DNA of 64,000 nucleotides from Bin87 sp965207585 (GTDB lineage Bacteria > Chloroflexota > Dehalococcoidia > Lucifugimonadales > UBA3495): positions 1-64,000 of the forward strand of contig CBDBMT010000001.1 in the NCBI GenBank assembly GCA_965207585.1, given 5' to 3'. Below the pieces are notes generated by a model. That model saw nothing but the letters and a program-made list of their open reading frames with translations. It did no database searches and had not been told where the DNA came from. This document shows, in pieces, positions 1 through 8,784 of this stretch. The translations under genes were made by a program, and so were the position numbers. Each line of letters starts with the position of its first letter. Positions within the stretch are counted from its first letter, which is position 1.

Positions 1-609
1 GTGGCGTCTCTCATCCAAGGCCAGCGCCTGATATCCATGGGCTACGTCGTGATTCAGACGGTTGTTGGAGAACTGTTTCCGCCTCACCCACCCAATCGAG
101 GCTACCGTGTCCCATACCCCGATGAAGTGAGGCCTGCACTCGCGGGAGAAACTGCGCTTGAACCCGACGGCGACGTGATCGTTGCCTTTGTCCCTGTAGA
201 TGGAGTTCATGTAGGGAACCAGGTTCTCGCTCCCCTTGGTGAGCAAGCCGCATTTGTGCAGCATGCCGGCCAGCACCCGGACGGTGTGCGCGCCCCGGCT
301 GTACCCGAAAAGGTAGACCCTGTCCCCAGGCTCATAGCAGGCCATCAGGTACCGGTATGCTTCCCTTACGTTGCCGTTCAGCCCCTCGCTGGTTATCCCC
401 ATGCCCGACGCCGACGCGACCAGCTTGTCCAGCAAGCCGATGGTGCCGTTGCGCAGCGGGCTGTGAGTTCCGACGCCCGGGTCGTAGTAGGAGATCTGAT
501 CCGGCCCGTCCTGGCCCAGCCGCTCGAACAGGCGCACCACGTTGGTGTTCTTGTCCGGGGCGTCATACTTGCCCCGCGTGCCGTCGCAGCAAACCACAAT
601 CCTCTTCAT
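1..609 (-). CDS. DUF2235 alpha/beta-hydrolase-like protein (3' end beyond window)
   Basis: The minus-strand frame from the ATG at 609 stays open for 203 codons to the window edge, so the C-terminus is missing. The start MKRIVVCCDGT, the nucleophile elbow GYSRGAH at about residue 125 and the later GVWDTVAS and ALDERR blocks are the hallmarks of DUF2235, a serine-hydrolase fold that includes the Tle1-type phospholipases secreted by type VI systems. The Ser of GYSRG is the expected nucleophile. The gene starts 25 bp after the stop of a small two-TM protein, so the two probably form one transcript. Substrate and location are unknown; no signal peptide is visible. The family call is firm and the biological role is not. 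Confidence 0.85.
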   Translation of the reverse strand, partial: MKRIVVCCDGTRGKYDAPDKNTNVVRLFERLGQDGPDQISYYDPGVGTHSPLRNGTIGLLDKLVASASGMGITSEGLNGNVREAYRYLMACYEPGDRVYLFGYSRGAHTVRVLAGMLHKCGLLTKGSENLVPYMNSIYRDKGNDHVAVGFKRSFSRECRPHFIGVWDTVASIGWVRRKQFSNNRLNHDVAHGYQALALDERRH

Positions 610-634
610 GACCCGCTTCCAGTTATTACTTGGG

Positions 635-862
635 CTACTTGTCGTTCATCAACGTCGTGCCCAGGCTCGATAATGCCGTGATTCCCACCGGCAGCAGCCC
701 CACCAGCGCGCCGGTGACGAACTCCGATATCCCCTTGGATGTGATTGCCAGATAGACGAGGTAGATGATGCCCCCGTTCAATATCGCGATCAAGAGCGCG
801 ATGACCAACAGGTTCACGCGTACGGGCGTGAGCCAACTGCGCTTCTCCGATTCCTGTGCCAT
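635..862 (-). CDS. small two-TM membrane protein upstream of DUF2235 gene
   Basis: The protein has 75 residues. The ATG at 862 is preferred over the upstream in-frame ATG because an AAAGGAG motif (complement of 871-877) lies 8 bases before it. After a charged N-terminus (MAQESEKR) there are two hydrophobic stretches, about residues 16-38 and 45-66, with a short loop between them. The size and two-helix layout resemble holin-like or small anchor proteins, but there is no diagnostic motif. The close spacing to the DUF2235 gene suggests co-expression; it could help the hydrolase reach a membrane or protect the cell from it. Function unknown. Confidence 0.6.
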   Translation of the reverse strand: MAQESEKRSWLTPVRVNLLVIALLIAILNGGIIYLVYLAITSKGISEFVTGALVGLLPVGITALSSLGTTLMNDK

Positions 863-1169
863 GGCGATTTCTCCTTTCTTGGCGCAGATCTCCAACCTCG
901 GACCGGGACGCCGTTGTCATCGTCCGTACTGAGATGTCCTCGGAATTGACGTCCTTCCAGAGCTGGCCATGCGCCGGTGCCCGTTGGATGTGGGATGGCT
1001 CCCCAAGGTGCCGCGAATCCGTCGCCGCGGATTGGCGAGCCCAAAATCGGCTACGAGTATAGTGCCCATCGGGCCCCAGTCTTCCATCCGGTCCTGTCGG
1101 CCAGAACCACGGCGGATAGCGCCGTGCTCGCTGGCATATTCCGGTGCAAGGTCTCGCTCGGGAAGCCGC
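863..1169. other. no supported gene
   Basis: Short frames on both strands lack ribosome binding sites and recognisable domains. The stretch holds only the ribosome binding site of the small membrane protein at its left edge and presumably that gene's promoter. Confidence 0.5.
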
Positions 1170-1277
1170 TTACCTCCTCCCCGGCGGTATCGCCGCCACC
1201 GGTCCGGCTTCGGGTTTCACCTCGGCGATGACGCCGGCGGCCGCGGCGGCCCTGATGGCGCCGGCCTGTGTTGCCCG
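1170..1277 (-). pseudogene. remnant of a small zinc-protein gene (C-terminal part)
   Basis: Directly after the stop of the 110-aa gene, and in the same frame, the minus strand continues for 35 codons to a TAA at 1170. The translation contains IRAAAAAGVIAEVKPEAGPVAA, cut here to IRAAAAAGVIAEVKP, which matches IRAAVAAGVITEIKP at the C-terminal end of the zinc protein at 16892-17125. The cysteine-rich N-terminal half is absent. It is best read as a decayed copy of that gene, not an independent gene. Confidence 0.4.
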
Positions 1278-1610
1278 CTACGCGTCAGGTCGTTGGACCA
1301 TGGACAGAAGCCGGTTGATGACGGCATCCACTTCCTCTGGACGTACCATGCCAGCGGGGGTCAGAGCCCGCTCACTGGTGTCTATCGTCCGCACACGCTG
1401 GACCAGCGCTGTCATCGCGGCGTCTGAGCCCGGCGCGGTTATGGGCACGTCTCCCGGAACGCCAGGTCGCGGCTCCTGCTCCTCAACCTCCACCATGATG
1501 GCTAGGTTGTTTCCGGCGTTGTAATCGACGACCAGCACGGTGGTCAGAAATGTTCCTCCGCCCGATCCGGTCGCGGGAAGCCTCCAGAGAGAACCCGCCT
1601 CTATGGGCAT
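1278..1610 (-). CDS. unknown 110-aa protein downstream of MazF-like toxin
   Basis: The frame starts at MPIEAGSLW (ATG 1610; an in-frame start seven codons earlier is possible) and overlaps the last 10 bases of the toxin gene, so the two are likely translated from one mRNA. The middle (TTVLVVDYNAGNNLAIMVEV) looks like beta structure and the last 30 residues like a helix. No family was recognised. Only position ties it to the toxin; it could be a third component or an unrelated cargo gene. Confidence 0.45.
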   Translation of the reverse strand: MPIEAGSLWRLPATGSGGGTFLTTVLVVDYNAGNNLAIMVEVEEQEPRPGVPGDVPITAPGSDAAMTALVQRVRTIDTSERALTPAGMVRPEEVDAVINRLLSMVQRPDA

Positions 1611-1981
1611 GACCCCTTCGGGCGTGACCACCTCTCGCCGGTACTATGCTGCGTGGTGAACCGTCCGGCCAGGGATTCAATGGCATCGTCCAGTTCATCA
1701 GGTGAAGCCCGCCCCATCATGGTGCCCAAGCGGCTTTGACGCACTGCCTTCACCTGCCTAGTCGACGCCCATGACCCGGTGTCCGCAATGTAGATGTGCT
1801 GTCGGGCGCGGTACCTCTCCGCCGGAATGGCCGTCGACATAGGCAGTGCGATCGCCGTGCGGTAGTGCTCGTTGAACATGTTGGAGCTGATGATCAGGGC
1901 TGGCCGCCGGGCCGAAAGTTCGGCCCCGATGACGGGGCCAAAATCATAATCGTGGATGTCGCCTTGCCGGATCCGCGGCAT
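1601..1981 (-). CDS. MazF/PemK-type mRNA endoribonuclease toxin
   Basis: The protein has 126 residues from the ATG at 1981, preceded by an AAGGGCGAG ribosome binding site. The N-terminal RQGDI, the following DFGPVIG and RPALIISSNMFNE blocks, and later IALPMS are the conserved strands of the MazF/PemK fold. MazF-type toxins cleave mRNA at short motifs and are normally paired with a small DNA-binding antitoxin encoded just upstream. Here the upstream gene (stop at 1995, 13-bp gap) encodes a 181-aa protein that does not look like MazE, PemI or any ribbon-helix-helix or AbrB antitoxin. The toxin family is well supported. Activity and the identity of the antitoxin are open. Confidence 0.8.
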   Translation of the reverse strand: MPRIRQGDIHDYDFGPVIGAELSARRPALIISSNMFNEHYRTAIALPMSTAIPAERYRARQHIYIADTGSWASTRQVKAVRQSRLGTMMGRASPDELDDAIESLAGRFTTQHSTGERWSRPKGSCP

Positions 1982-1994
1982 GGCTCGCCCTTGA

Positions 1995-2540
1995 TCATAC
2001 TGCGTCGACGAAGCGCAGGTCCCCCTCGATCTCCTCGGGCGTCTGGCTGAAGTCGCTGAAATCCGGCTGCGGCAACCTGTAGTTCTGCGCCAGCAGATAC
2101 GCCGCTTGCGCCAGTTCGTGGACCTCCAGCCATGCGTAGCAGGCCACCAGGAGTTGGTCCGGCACCTCCGTTTCATCCAGCAGTTCGCGGAGCCGGTCGT
2201 ATCGCCCTTCCGTGAACCACTGGCCGGCCACGTGGTGCGGCGCGCTGTCCTCTTCCAGACACTGGGCCGCCAGCCGTCTCACCTCCCGCCGCGCCGCACC
2301 GTCCAGAAACGCGTCCATCACGCGGTTCACCTGCCTGAGGTGGTCGGTGCTGAAACCCCACTCCGGCGACTCCATGTGCGTCAGCCGCTCGTCCGGGTCC
2401 GTGCGCAGGAGAGCCTCTGCACGCTGACGGGCGGCGGCTACGGCCGCTTCCCTGGTGGCTGGCGCTCCGTCGGATGGATTGAACTTCTCGGCCCACCGGA
2501 GCGAAGCGCTTGGTTCGAGCATGGTTGCGGGTATGGTCAT
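1995..2540 (-). CDS. unknown 181-aa protein upstream of MazF-like toxin
   Basis: It starts at the ATG at 2540 (MTIPATMLEP) without a strong ribosome binding site. The sequence is mostly helical, with charged segments such as REAAVAAARQRAEALLR and EVRRLAAQCLEEDS. The last 20 residues (PDFSDFSQTPEEIEGDLRF) are acidic. It ends 13 bp before the MazF-like gene, the usual place for an antitoxin, but it is twice the normal antitoxin length and has no visible DNA-binding motif. An acidic C-terminal tail that could block the toxin active site would fit an antitoxin. That is inference from position and composition only. Confidence 0.55.
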   Translation of the reverse strand: MTIPATMLEPSASLRWAEKFNPSDGAPATREAAVAAARQRAEALLRTDPDERLTHMESPEWGFSTDHLRQVNRVMDAFLDGAARREVRRLAAQCLEEDSAPHHVAGQWFTEGRYDRLRELLDETEVPDQLLVACYAWLEVHELAQAAYLLAQNYRLPQPDFSDFSQTPEEIEGDLRFVDAV

Positions 2541-2748
2541 GGCGCTTTTGCGGAGCCCGGTCTCGCGAAGTCAGCGTCGGCTCTCACGGTGACCATTATG
2601 ATGATCTGGCCAGATCGTGTCCATTACCGGTCCGCCTGGGGTTAGTCGAAGCCGCCACCGGCGTCCCATAAACATGTTAACCCGACGTAATGGATGTTGC
2701 GCGAATCAAAACCTATACGTGCTGACAGCTACGGTGGCTCGACCGTCG

Positions 2749-5700
2749 CTAGTCGTTGTCCCGCACCGTCACCTTCACGCCGGCCCCGGTCACGAGATTT
2801 CTCCGCACCGAGTGGTTCGCCGGATCGGCGTCGTTGCAGTTGCCCGTGCACTCCACCAGGTTGTAGACCGTGGAGTCGTACCAGTCCTGTCGCCAATCCG
2901 CGTCGGACAAACCCAGGTGACTGGCCGAGGCGGCGAAGACGGCGTGGCCGAAGGTCGCGACATCAGCGTCGGTGTCCTCGGGCGCGGTGAACTGCACCCG
3001 CATGCCCTGGCGCCAGTTGTGGGTGAAGCCGCTCCAATCCCGTCCGCCGGGATGCGTCCAGCCGTCCGGCACCAGGTAGTGACCCGTGTAGAGGCGCACC
3101 GCCTCCATCAGGTCATTCGCCCCGTTGGGACCCGAAGCGGTTATCTGCACCTCAACCGGATGCGGCGGAGCGTGGCTGAGCCGCACCGTGTAGGAGGCCG
3201 TGGCCCCCTCGTTGACGTTGACCGTGACGGGGCTCACCTGAACCACGCCGCTCAGCGACGGGTACAGGGTCGCCCGAATGTCGCCGCTCCAATCCCCCCT
3301 GCCCACCGGATTCACCGCGCGTACGTGGAAGTAGTAGTCCCCCTGGGCGTTCAAGCCGGTGATGCTGACCGACGCGCCGCTCGTCGCCTTGATGTCGTCC
3401 CCGGTGAAGTCGCAAGTGCCCGTACCAGGGGGCGGGCACGGCCGCGCCACCTCGTATTCGTAGCCCGACACCGGCGCGCCGCCATCGTCGGTGGGCGGGT
3501 CCCAGGCGATGGTCACCTGGTTGCGTCCCACCGCGCTGAAACGCAGCAGCGTGGGAGCCGAGGGCGCCGTCGCCGGATCACCGGTGGTCGTCGCTGACTT
3601 CACGTCCGAGTACGGACCCGTTCCCGCCCCGTTGAACGCGGCGACCCGGTAGTGCCGCGTCATGCCCCGGTACAGGTCGGTGTCGCTGTAGGTGGTGGTG
3701 CTGTGGCTGCTGGACAGCCGCTCCCACGGCTCGTCGCCGTCCACCGAGCGTTCGACCCAGTAGCCACGGATGGACGACCCGTTGTCCGCCGGCACCGTCC
3801 AGCTGAGATCGATCTGGTTGTCGCCAGCCACCGTCAGCGTCAGAACCGGCGTGTCGGGCCCGCCGGCGTCGGTCCGGGCGTTGCGGCTCGCGGACCATTC
3901 GCCGTCCCCGTTGCCGTTGACGGCGCGGATGCGGTAGTACTTGGTGGTCCCCCCGCTCAGTCCGTCGTGGACATGCTCGCTGTCATCGTCGGGGATGTTG
4001 GATGACAGGATGTTCCAGTCGTTGCCGTCGTCGGACTCCTCCAGCTCGTAGCGCAGGATTTCCGAGCCCCGGTCGTCGGGCTTGGTCCAGGAGAGCTTGA
4101 TCTCCGACGCGCCATTGGCCCGGGCCGTGAGGCTGGGCGCCGCGGGCACGCCGCTGAGGGTGGCGGCATAGACGGCCTCCGAGAAGTTGCCCAAGCCGGC
4201 CCGGTTGCGCGCCCGCAGTTTGTAGTGCCGGCCGTCACCGGGTTGCAGCCCTCCGTGGGTGTAGGAGCGCGCCGACGCCGACGGGCTGGTCAGCCGGGAG
4301 TAGGTGGTGTCGTTGTCGGCGGACACGTGCAGCTCGTAGCCGGTGATGGCCGCCCCGCCGTCGTCGGAAGGCGCTTCCCAGGTGAGGTTGATGGCGTTCT
4401 CCCCGTTGGCTACGGCCTGCACGTTGGTGGGAGCGCCCGGCACGGCCGGCGGAGTCGTCGCGTTGCGTGCCGTGGACCACGAGCCGTTGCCGGTGCCGTT
4501 CACCGCACGTATCTGGTAGTGCCGCTCCGTGCCCGGGCTCAGCGGCGTGTCGTCGTAGGACGTGGCTGTTGCATTGGGACTCGTAAGGTCAATCCAGCTG
4601 CCGACAGAGCCGTCCGGGGACCACTGGATTTCGTACCCGGTGATGGGGTCGCCGTTGTCGGCCGGCACGGTCCAGGTCAGCGCGATGGTGTTGGCGTCGG
4701 TCGCGCGTACGGTCAGGCTGGGCTGGCCCGGCACGCCGGAAAGCGTGGTCGCCGAGGCGTAGGGGGGATCCGACCAGGCGCTCAGGCCCCGGCTGTTCCG
4801 CGCCGCCACCCGGTAGTACCGCGTCGTCCCGAAGGTCATGCCGGTGTTCTTCAATGTCAGGGTTGTGCCATCCGGAGTGCTGCCGGCGTTGTTCCAGCCG
4901 CCCACCCCGTCGGCCGACCACTGCACCTCGTAACGGGTGATGGGCGTGCCGCCGTCGTCCGCCGGCGCGCTCCACGACACGTCGATGGCGCTGTCGCCGT
5001 CGGCCACGACCTGCACGTTGGTGGGCGGCCCAGACTGGCCGGGAGGGTCGGTGGTGGCATTCACCGGGTCCGACCACAGGCTGTGGCACTCCCTGGCGGG
5101 ATCATTGTCGTCGCACATGTTGGTGGCCCGCAGCCGGTAGTACTTGGTCGTGCCTCCGGTGAGGCCGGCATGGGTCCAGGAAGTTGCGCTTGCGCCTAGC
5201 GTTGCGCCACTATCCGACCAGGAGCCGGCCCGGCCCGTGTCCGACACCTCCAGCGTGTAGGCCCCGATGGGCGAGCCGTTCTCGATTGGCTTTGTCCAGC
5301 TCAGCATGATCTCTTCACGGCGGTTGGCTGCCTTGGGAGCCGCAGTCAGTACGGGCTTGTCCGGTGCGCCGGCGGTGGCCTGCTGCTCCACCATGCCGGC
5401 CATGGGAGCCGACCATGGGCCTTCCACGCCAGCCTCATTCACGGCGCGCACTCGATAGTAGCGGGTCACGCCGGACTCGATGGTGATGTCAAACAGCTCG
5501 GGGAGCGTGAGGTCGGTTTCCAGCTGGGTCCAGCCGCTGACCCCATTGGGTGACCACTGGACCTGATAGTCCTTCACCGGCAGGCCGTAGAGGAACTCAA
5601 CTTGGGACCAGGCAACACGCACGGCCGGCGCCTCGTCTTCTGGGGTCTCCAAAGTCGGAATGCCTTCCCCACCACCCCCCGTGCCCGCCAGGGCGGTGAT

Positions 5701-6661
5701 GGCAGCCGTGTTGTTGCCATCGTCGTGGTCGTAAAAAGGCGCGGAATTCCAGCTGGCGTTGGTCACGGCCTCGCAGGCTGCCTGCGTGGTATGAGCCAAG
5801 TTCCCGCGATTGTCCTTGGGGCCGACGCAGACCTCGTAGTTTTCCGAGTTGGCGATGCTCACGTTGGCGGTATCTCCGGCGGACGCGCTCAATACCAGTG
5901 TTGGCTCGGGTTCTCCCCGCGACCGGTAGTAGCCTCTGACCTTCAATTCACCGATGTTCCACTCGCCGGCGGCGCTGTCGTAGGTGCCCTGGCTGATCTG
6001 GATCACCTGCGCGCCGGTAGGCAGCCCGGTCACCTGCGCGCTGCCCGCGTTGCTCGGCCCGTTGTTGACGGCGATTATCGTCAGCCCATGTTGGTCGGCA
6101 GCGACGTGAGAACTGGCGCCGCCGTCTTCCACCGTCAAGTCCGCCATTGGGCCGACATGGAAGGTATAGGTTTCGGAGGCGCAAAATACTTGGTTGACGG
6201 GGGGAGTGGCGGTGTTGGGGAGGCAGTTCTCGGAACCGTGCAAGGCTGAGCGCTTAGCCGCCGCATCCCAGGTAAACTTGTAAGTGCCCAGTTTCTCGAA
6301 CTCCAGAAAAACATGTAGTTTAGTATCTGGGGTCGAAGCGGCGGTGGGAGCGGTCGCCAACTGTTCAAAATTTGGGCTCTCGGCCTTTCTAGCAGCATTG
6401 CCATTGGACGTAAGGCGCAGGAACACCTTGCCTGGCGGTGGAGTGTTTCCGTCAGCATCCCGGGCTGCAATCCCCGGGGTAAGGCCTCCCCAGCCAGTTG
6501 TTCCTCCATACGGAGTTCTGGAGAAATAGAGCTCGACACCGGACGTAAGCCCACTTGTGTATGAACTGCCGGCACTAATTGCAGTCTGCCATGAAACGGT
6601 GTTCTCGTCATTCACGCTTTGCAACACATTGGAGGTGTTTGTATGGCCGTCGTATCTTCTA
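2749..6661 (-). pseudogene. C-terminal part of an IS-split secreted FN3 protein
   Basis: This open frame (codons from 6666 down to 2749) is the 3' portion of the gene whose 5' end lies at 8799-9966. Its apparent start ATG lies inside the inverted repeat of the inserted element, so it is not a native start. After about 330 residues of beta-rich DUF11/CARDB-like sequence come eight fibronectin type III modules of about 95 residues. Each has a W in the B strand (VSWSAP, LTWTVP) and an RYYRVAA-type F strand. The last 180 residues start VNVNEGATASYTVRLS, a Calx-beta-like motif. Removing the element and one TTCTA copy rejoins the frame as EARRYDGH. FN3 chains of this kind are extracellular, in adhesion or matrix binding. 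The intact product would have had about 1,691 residues. Confidence 0.8.
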
Positions 6662-7417
6662 ACCATTGGTGCTAGTTGGTGTCAGAGGACGAATTGAGCA
6701 ATGGAGCGGTGGATGCGTCCGGTTGCGTCGGGTTCCAGACCGTCCCACTGCACCAGGATGTTGAAGGCCATCACCAGGTAGGCCAGATGAGCCTCAAACC
6801 CGCGCCAGGTCAGATGTCGCATCACCTTGCTGCCCCAAACTGTGGTCATCATGGCAAAGGTGGTTTCCACCGCCATGCGCACGTTCCACTCTCCCCGTCG
6901 GCAGATCTTGACGTTGGCCGGGTCGCCTTTGGCGCGATGAAAGCCGGTGTCGGCCAGGATGATCATCCGTCCGTCGTAGTGTTCCAGCAGGTGTCGGAAG
7001 GTCTGGTCATGAACGTTGGCCGTTCGGCAGTCCCAATCAGTAATCAGGCCCAGTTGGTTGATCACGATGCAGAGCTTGCCCCCAACGATCCAGCGGTGAT
7101 TGGACTTGCCCTTCCGGCCCGCCTGGTGGAAATCGCGCCCGGAGCGCACCGGATGGCACAGTTCAACGCCATAGCTGTCGGCGATGCCCAGGATGGTCGG
7201 CTGGGCCAGGAAGTAGCCGGTCCAGCAGGATTGGGTTTCCAGCCGGCGGAAGAGGCGGGTACGTTCCGGCAGTTTGGGGAAGAGATGACCATAGTTGTCC
7301 TTGAGCCAGTGATAGAAGGGACGCTGCTTGACGTTCTTGATGGCGTGGAGCACGCCGATGGTGACCAGTTCGCCGAGGGAGAGCCGGGCCTGGGGATGCG
7401 GCGCCATCGGAGGGAGG

Positions 7418-8650
7418 CAGGGCAATCGCGTCTTATCCGAGGAGGACTTTGAGCAGGTAGTCCTCGTCCCATCCGGCGTTGAGTCGTTTGCCCTGGATGC
7501 CTACTTTCAGCGTTCTCTCGTTTTTCAAGAGGTTGTGTCCGATCTGGCGCAGGGTGTTGATGTTCTGTGGTCCGTGGTCTTTGCGGACTCGGCACTGGTC
7601 CTCCCGAAAGGACACGTCCAGGGTCCAGTGCAACGAGTTTTCGATGCTCCAGTGGCCTCTAATGGCGGCCAGCAGTTGTTCCGCTGACCCGGCCAGACTG
7701 CTGATGTAGTAGCGGGGCTGGCTGGCGTCGCCTGCTGCGGTGGTGCGGTGGCCCACCACCCTGACGGCGGCTTTCAGTTCCGGCCATTGCCCCTGGGGGT
7801 CCAGATAGTCCAGGCAGTCCGGCTCGGTGATGACCCAGCATTCCCGCCGTTCCACCCGCCCGTGTCCCTTGTCCAGGGTTTGAGCGTAGTCATAGGGCAC
7901 GCCGTCAAAGCCCAATGCCTCGGCCCCTTCGAACAGGTCTTGAATATTCTCGTACAGTTGACCCTGGTTCTCCTTCACCGCCAGCACATAGTCGGCACCA
8001 CCATCTGTGATCTGCTGCGCAATCTCTCGCTGGCAGCCCATGGCGTCGATAGTTACGATACAGCCATTCAACTCCAGCATCTCCAGCAGTTGAGGAATGG
8101 CAGTGATCTCATTGGATTTCTCGTCGGTCTTGACCTGACCCAGGGTCAGGCTTTGCTGGGTGGCCCAGGCGCTGACCATATGGATGGCCCCCTTCTTCCC
8201 AGCACGGTCATAGGACCGTCGGGCCGTCTTGCCGTCGATAGCCACCACCTCGCCAGGCAACAACTCGGCGATGGCCTGGGTCCATGAGATGAAGCAATCC
8301 TGCAACTGCACTGGGTCCAGACGGGCGAAGACATCGCCGAAGGTGTCGTGGGACGGAATGCCGTGGGGCAGTTCCAGGAAACTCTGAAACCAGGCCAGCT
8401 TGCTCCTGCCGAACAGCTCGATATGAACCCAGGAATCAGCCCCACAGATGGTGGCGCAGATGGCGATGGCCAGGATGTCCACCAGTTTGTGGTGTCGGGT
8501 GCGTTCTACCCGGGGATCGTCCAACTCGGCGAAATGATCGAGAATGGTTGCCTTGGGTGCTTGTGCCATGCCCTCCTACCTCCACGACCTGCAATGGATC
8601 ATCGGACATTAGCACATTTCTAAAAATCTCATTAAGACGCGATTGCCCTG
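7418..8650. mobile_element. ISAs1-family insertion sequence, complete
   Basis: The element is 1,233 bp, bounded by perfect 18-bp inverted repeats (CAGGGCAATCGCGTCTTA at 7418-7435, complement at 8633-8650). A perfect 10-bp target duplication CGGAGGGAGG lies at 7408-7417 and 8651-8660. It carries one intact transposase gene. The CAGGG ends, duplication length and transposase type agree with the ISAs1 family. It inserted into the transposase gene of the IS982-like element and is therefore the younger of the two insertions. Confidence 0.93.
7433..8569 (-). CDS. ISAs1-family DDE transposase
   Basis: The protein is intact at 378 residues, starting MAQAPKATILDHFAELDDPR. The N-terminal block DPRVERTRHHKLVDILAIAI, the first acidic motif VAIDGKTARRSYD (about residue 115), VTIDAMGCQREIA (second acidic motif), YVLAVKENQ and the C-terminal HWSIENSLHWTLDVSFREDQ (glutamate of the DDE triad) are the signature of ISAs1 transposases, also called H-repeat-associated proteins. 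Length and motifs are complete, so the element is probably still mobile. Confidence 0.95.
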   Translation of the reverse strand: MAQAPKATILDHFAELDDPRVERTRHHKLVDILAIAICATICGADSWVHIELFGRSKLAWFQSFLELPHGIPSHDTFGDVFARLDPVQLQDCFISWTQAIAELLPGEVVAIDGKTARRSYDRAGKKGAIHMVSAWATQQSLTLGQVKTDEKSNEITAIPQLLEMLELNGCIVTIDAMGCQREIAQQITDGGADYVLAVKENQGQLYENIQDLFEGAEALGFDGVPYDYAQTLDKGHGRVERRECWVITEPDCLDYLDPQGQWPELKAAVRVVGHRTTAAGDASQPRYYISSLAGSAEQLLAAIRGHWSIENSLHWTLDVSFREDQCRVRKDHGPQNINTLRQIGHNLLKNERTLKVGIQGKRLNAGWDEDYLLKVLLG

Positions 8651-8784
8651 CGGAGGGAGGGCGTCGTCTATCTTGCAGTAAAGTTCGGTGATAAAATCGG
8701 CAATGTTCACGGGGTTCCCTGCTGTGGAGGGTTGTCAACTCACAGCATATGGGAACCTCGTGGCATTTTCAAAATCGTTTCAAA

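Larger units (their letters stand above)
6682..8710 (-). pseudogene. IS982-like DDE transposase, split by ISAs1 insertion
   Basis: Two in-frame pieces, 8710-8651 and 7407-6682, rejoin exactly when the nested element plus one copy of its 10-bp target duplication is removed. This gives 261 codons starting at a GTG (MNIADFITELYCKIDDALP) behind an AGGGA motif. The N-terminal ITELYCKIDD and RPFYHWLKDNYGHLFPKLPER blocks are typical of IS982-like enzymes. ADS (in LGIADSYGVELC), ILADTGF and VETTF mark the likely DDE acidic residues. The 3' piece could be expressed on its own from a TTG inside the ISAs1 end, but it would lack the N-terminal helices and is presumably inactive. Confidence 0.75.

Noticed and set aside
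2617..5199. Long plus-strand frames of 324-326 codons opposite the FN3 gene
   Set aside because: Arg/Val/Gly/His-rich translations with no domain; they are antisense to clear FN3 modules and arise from high GC in the third codon position.
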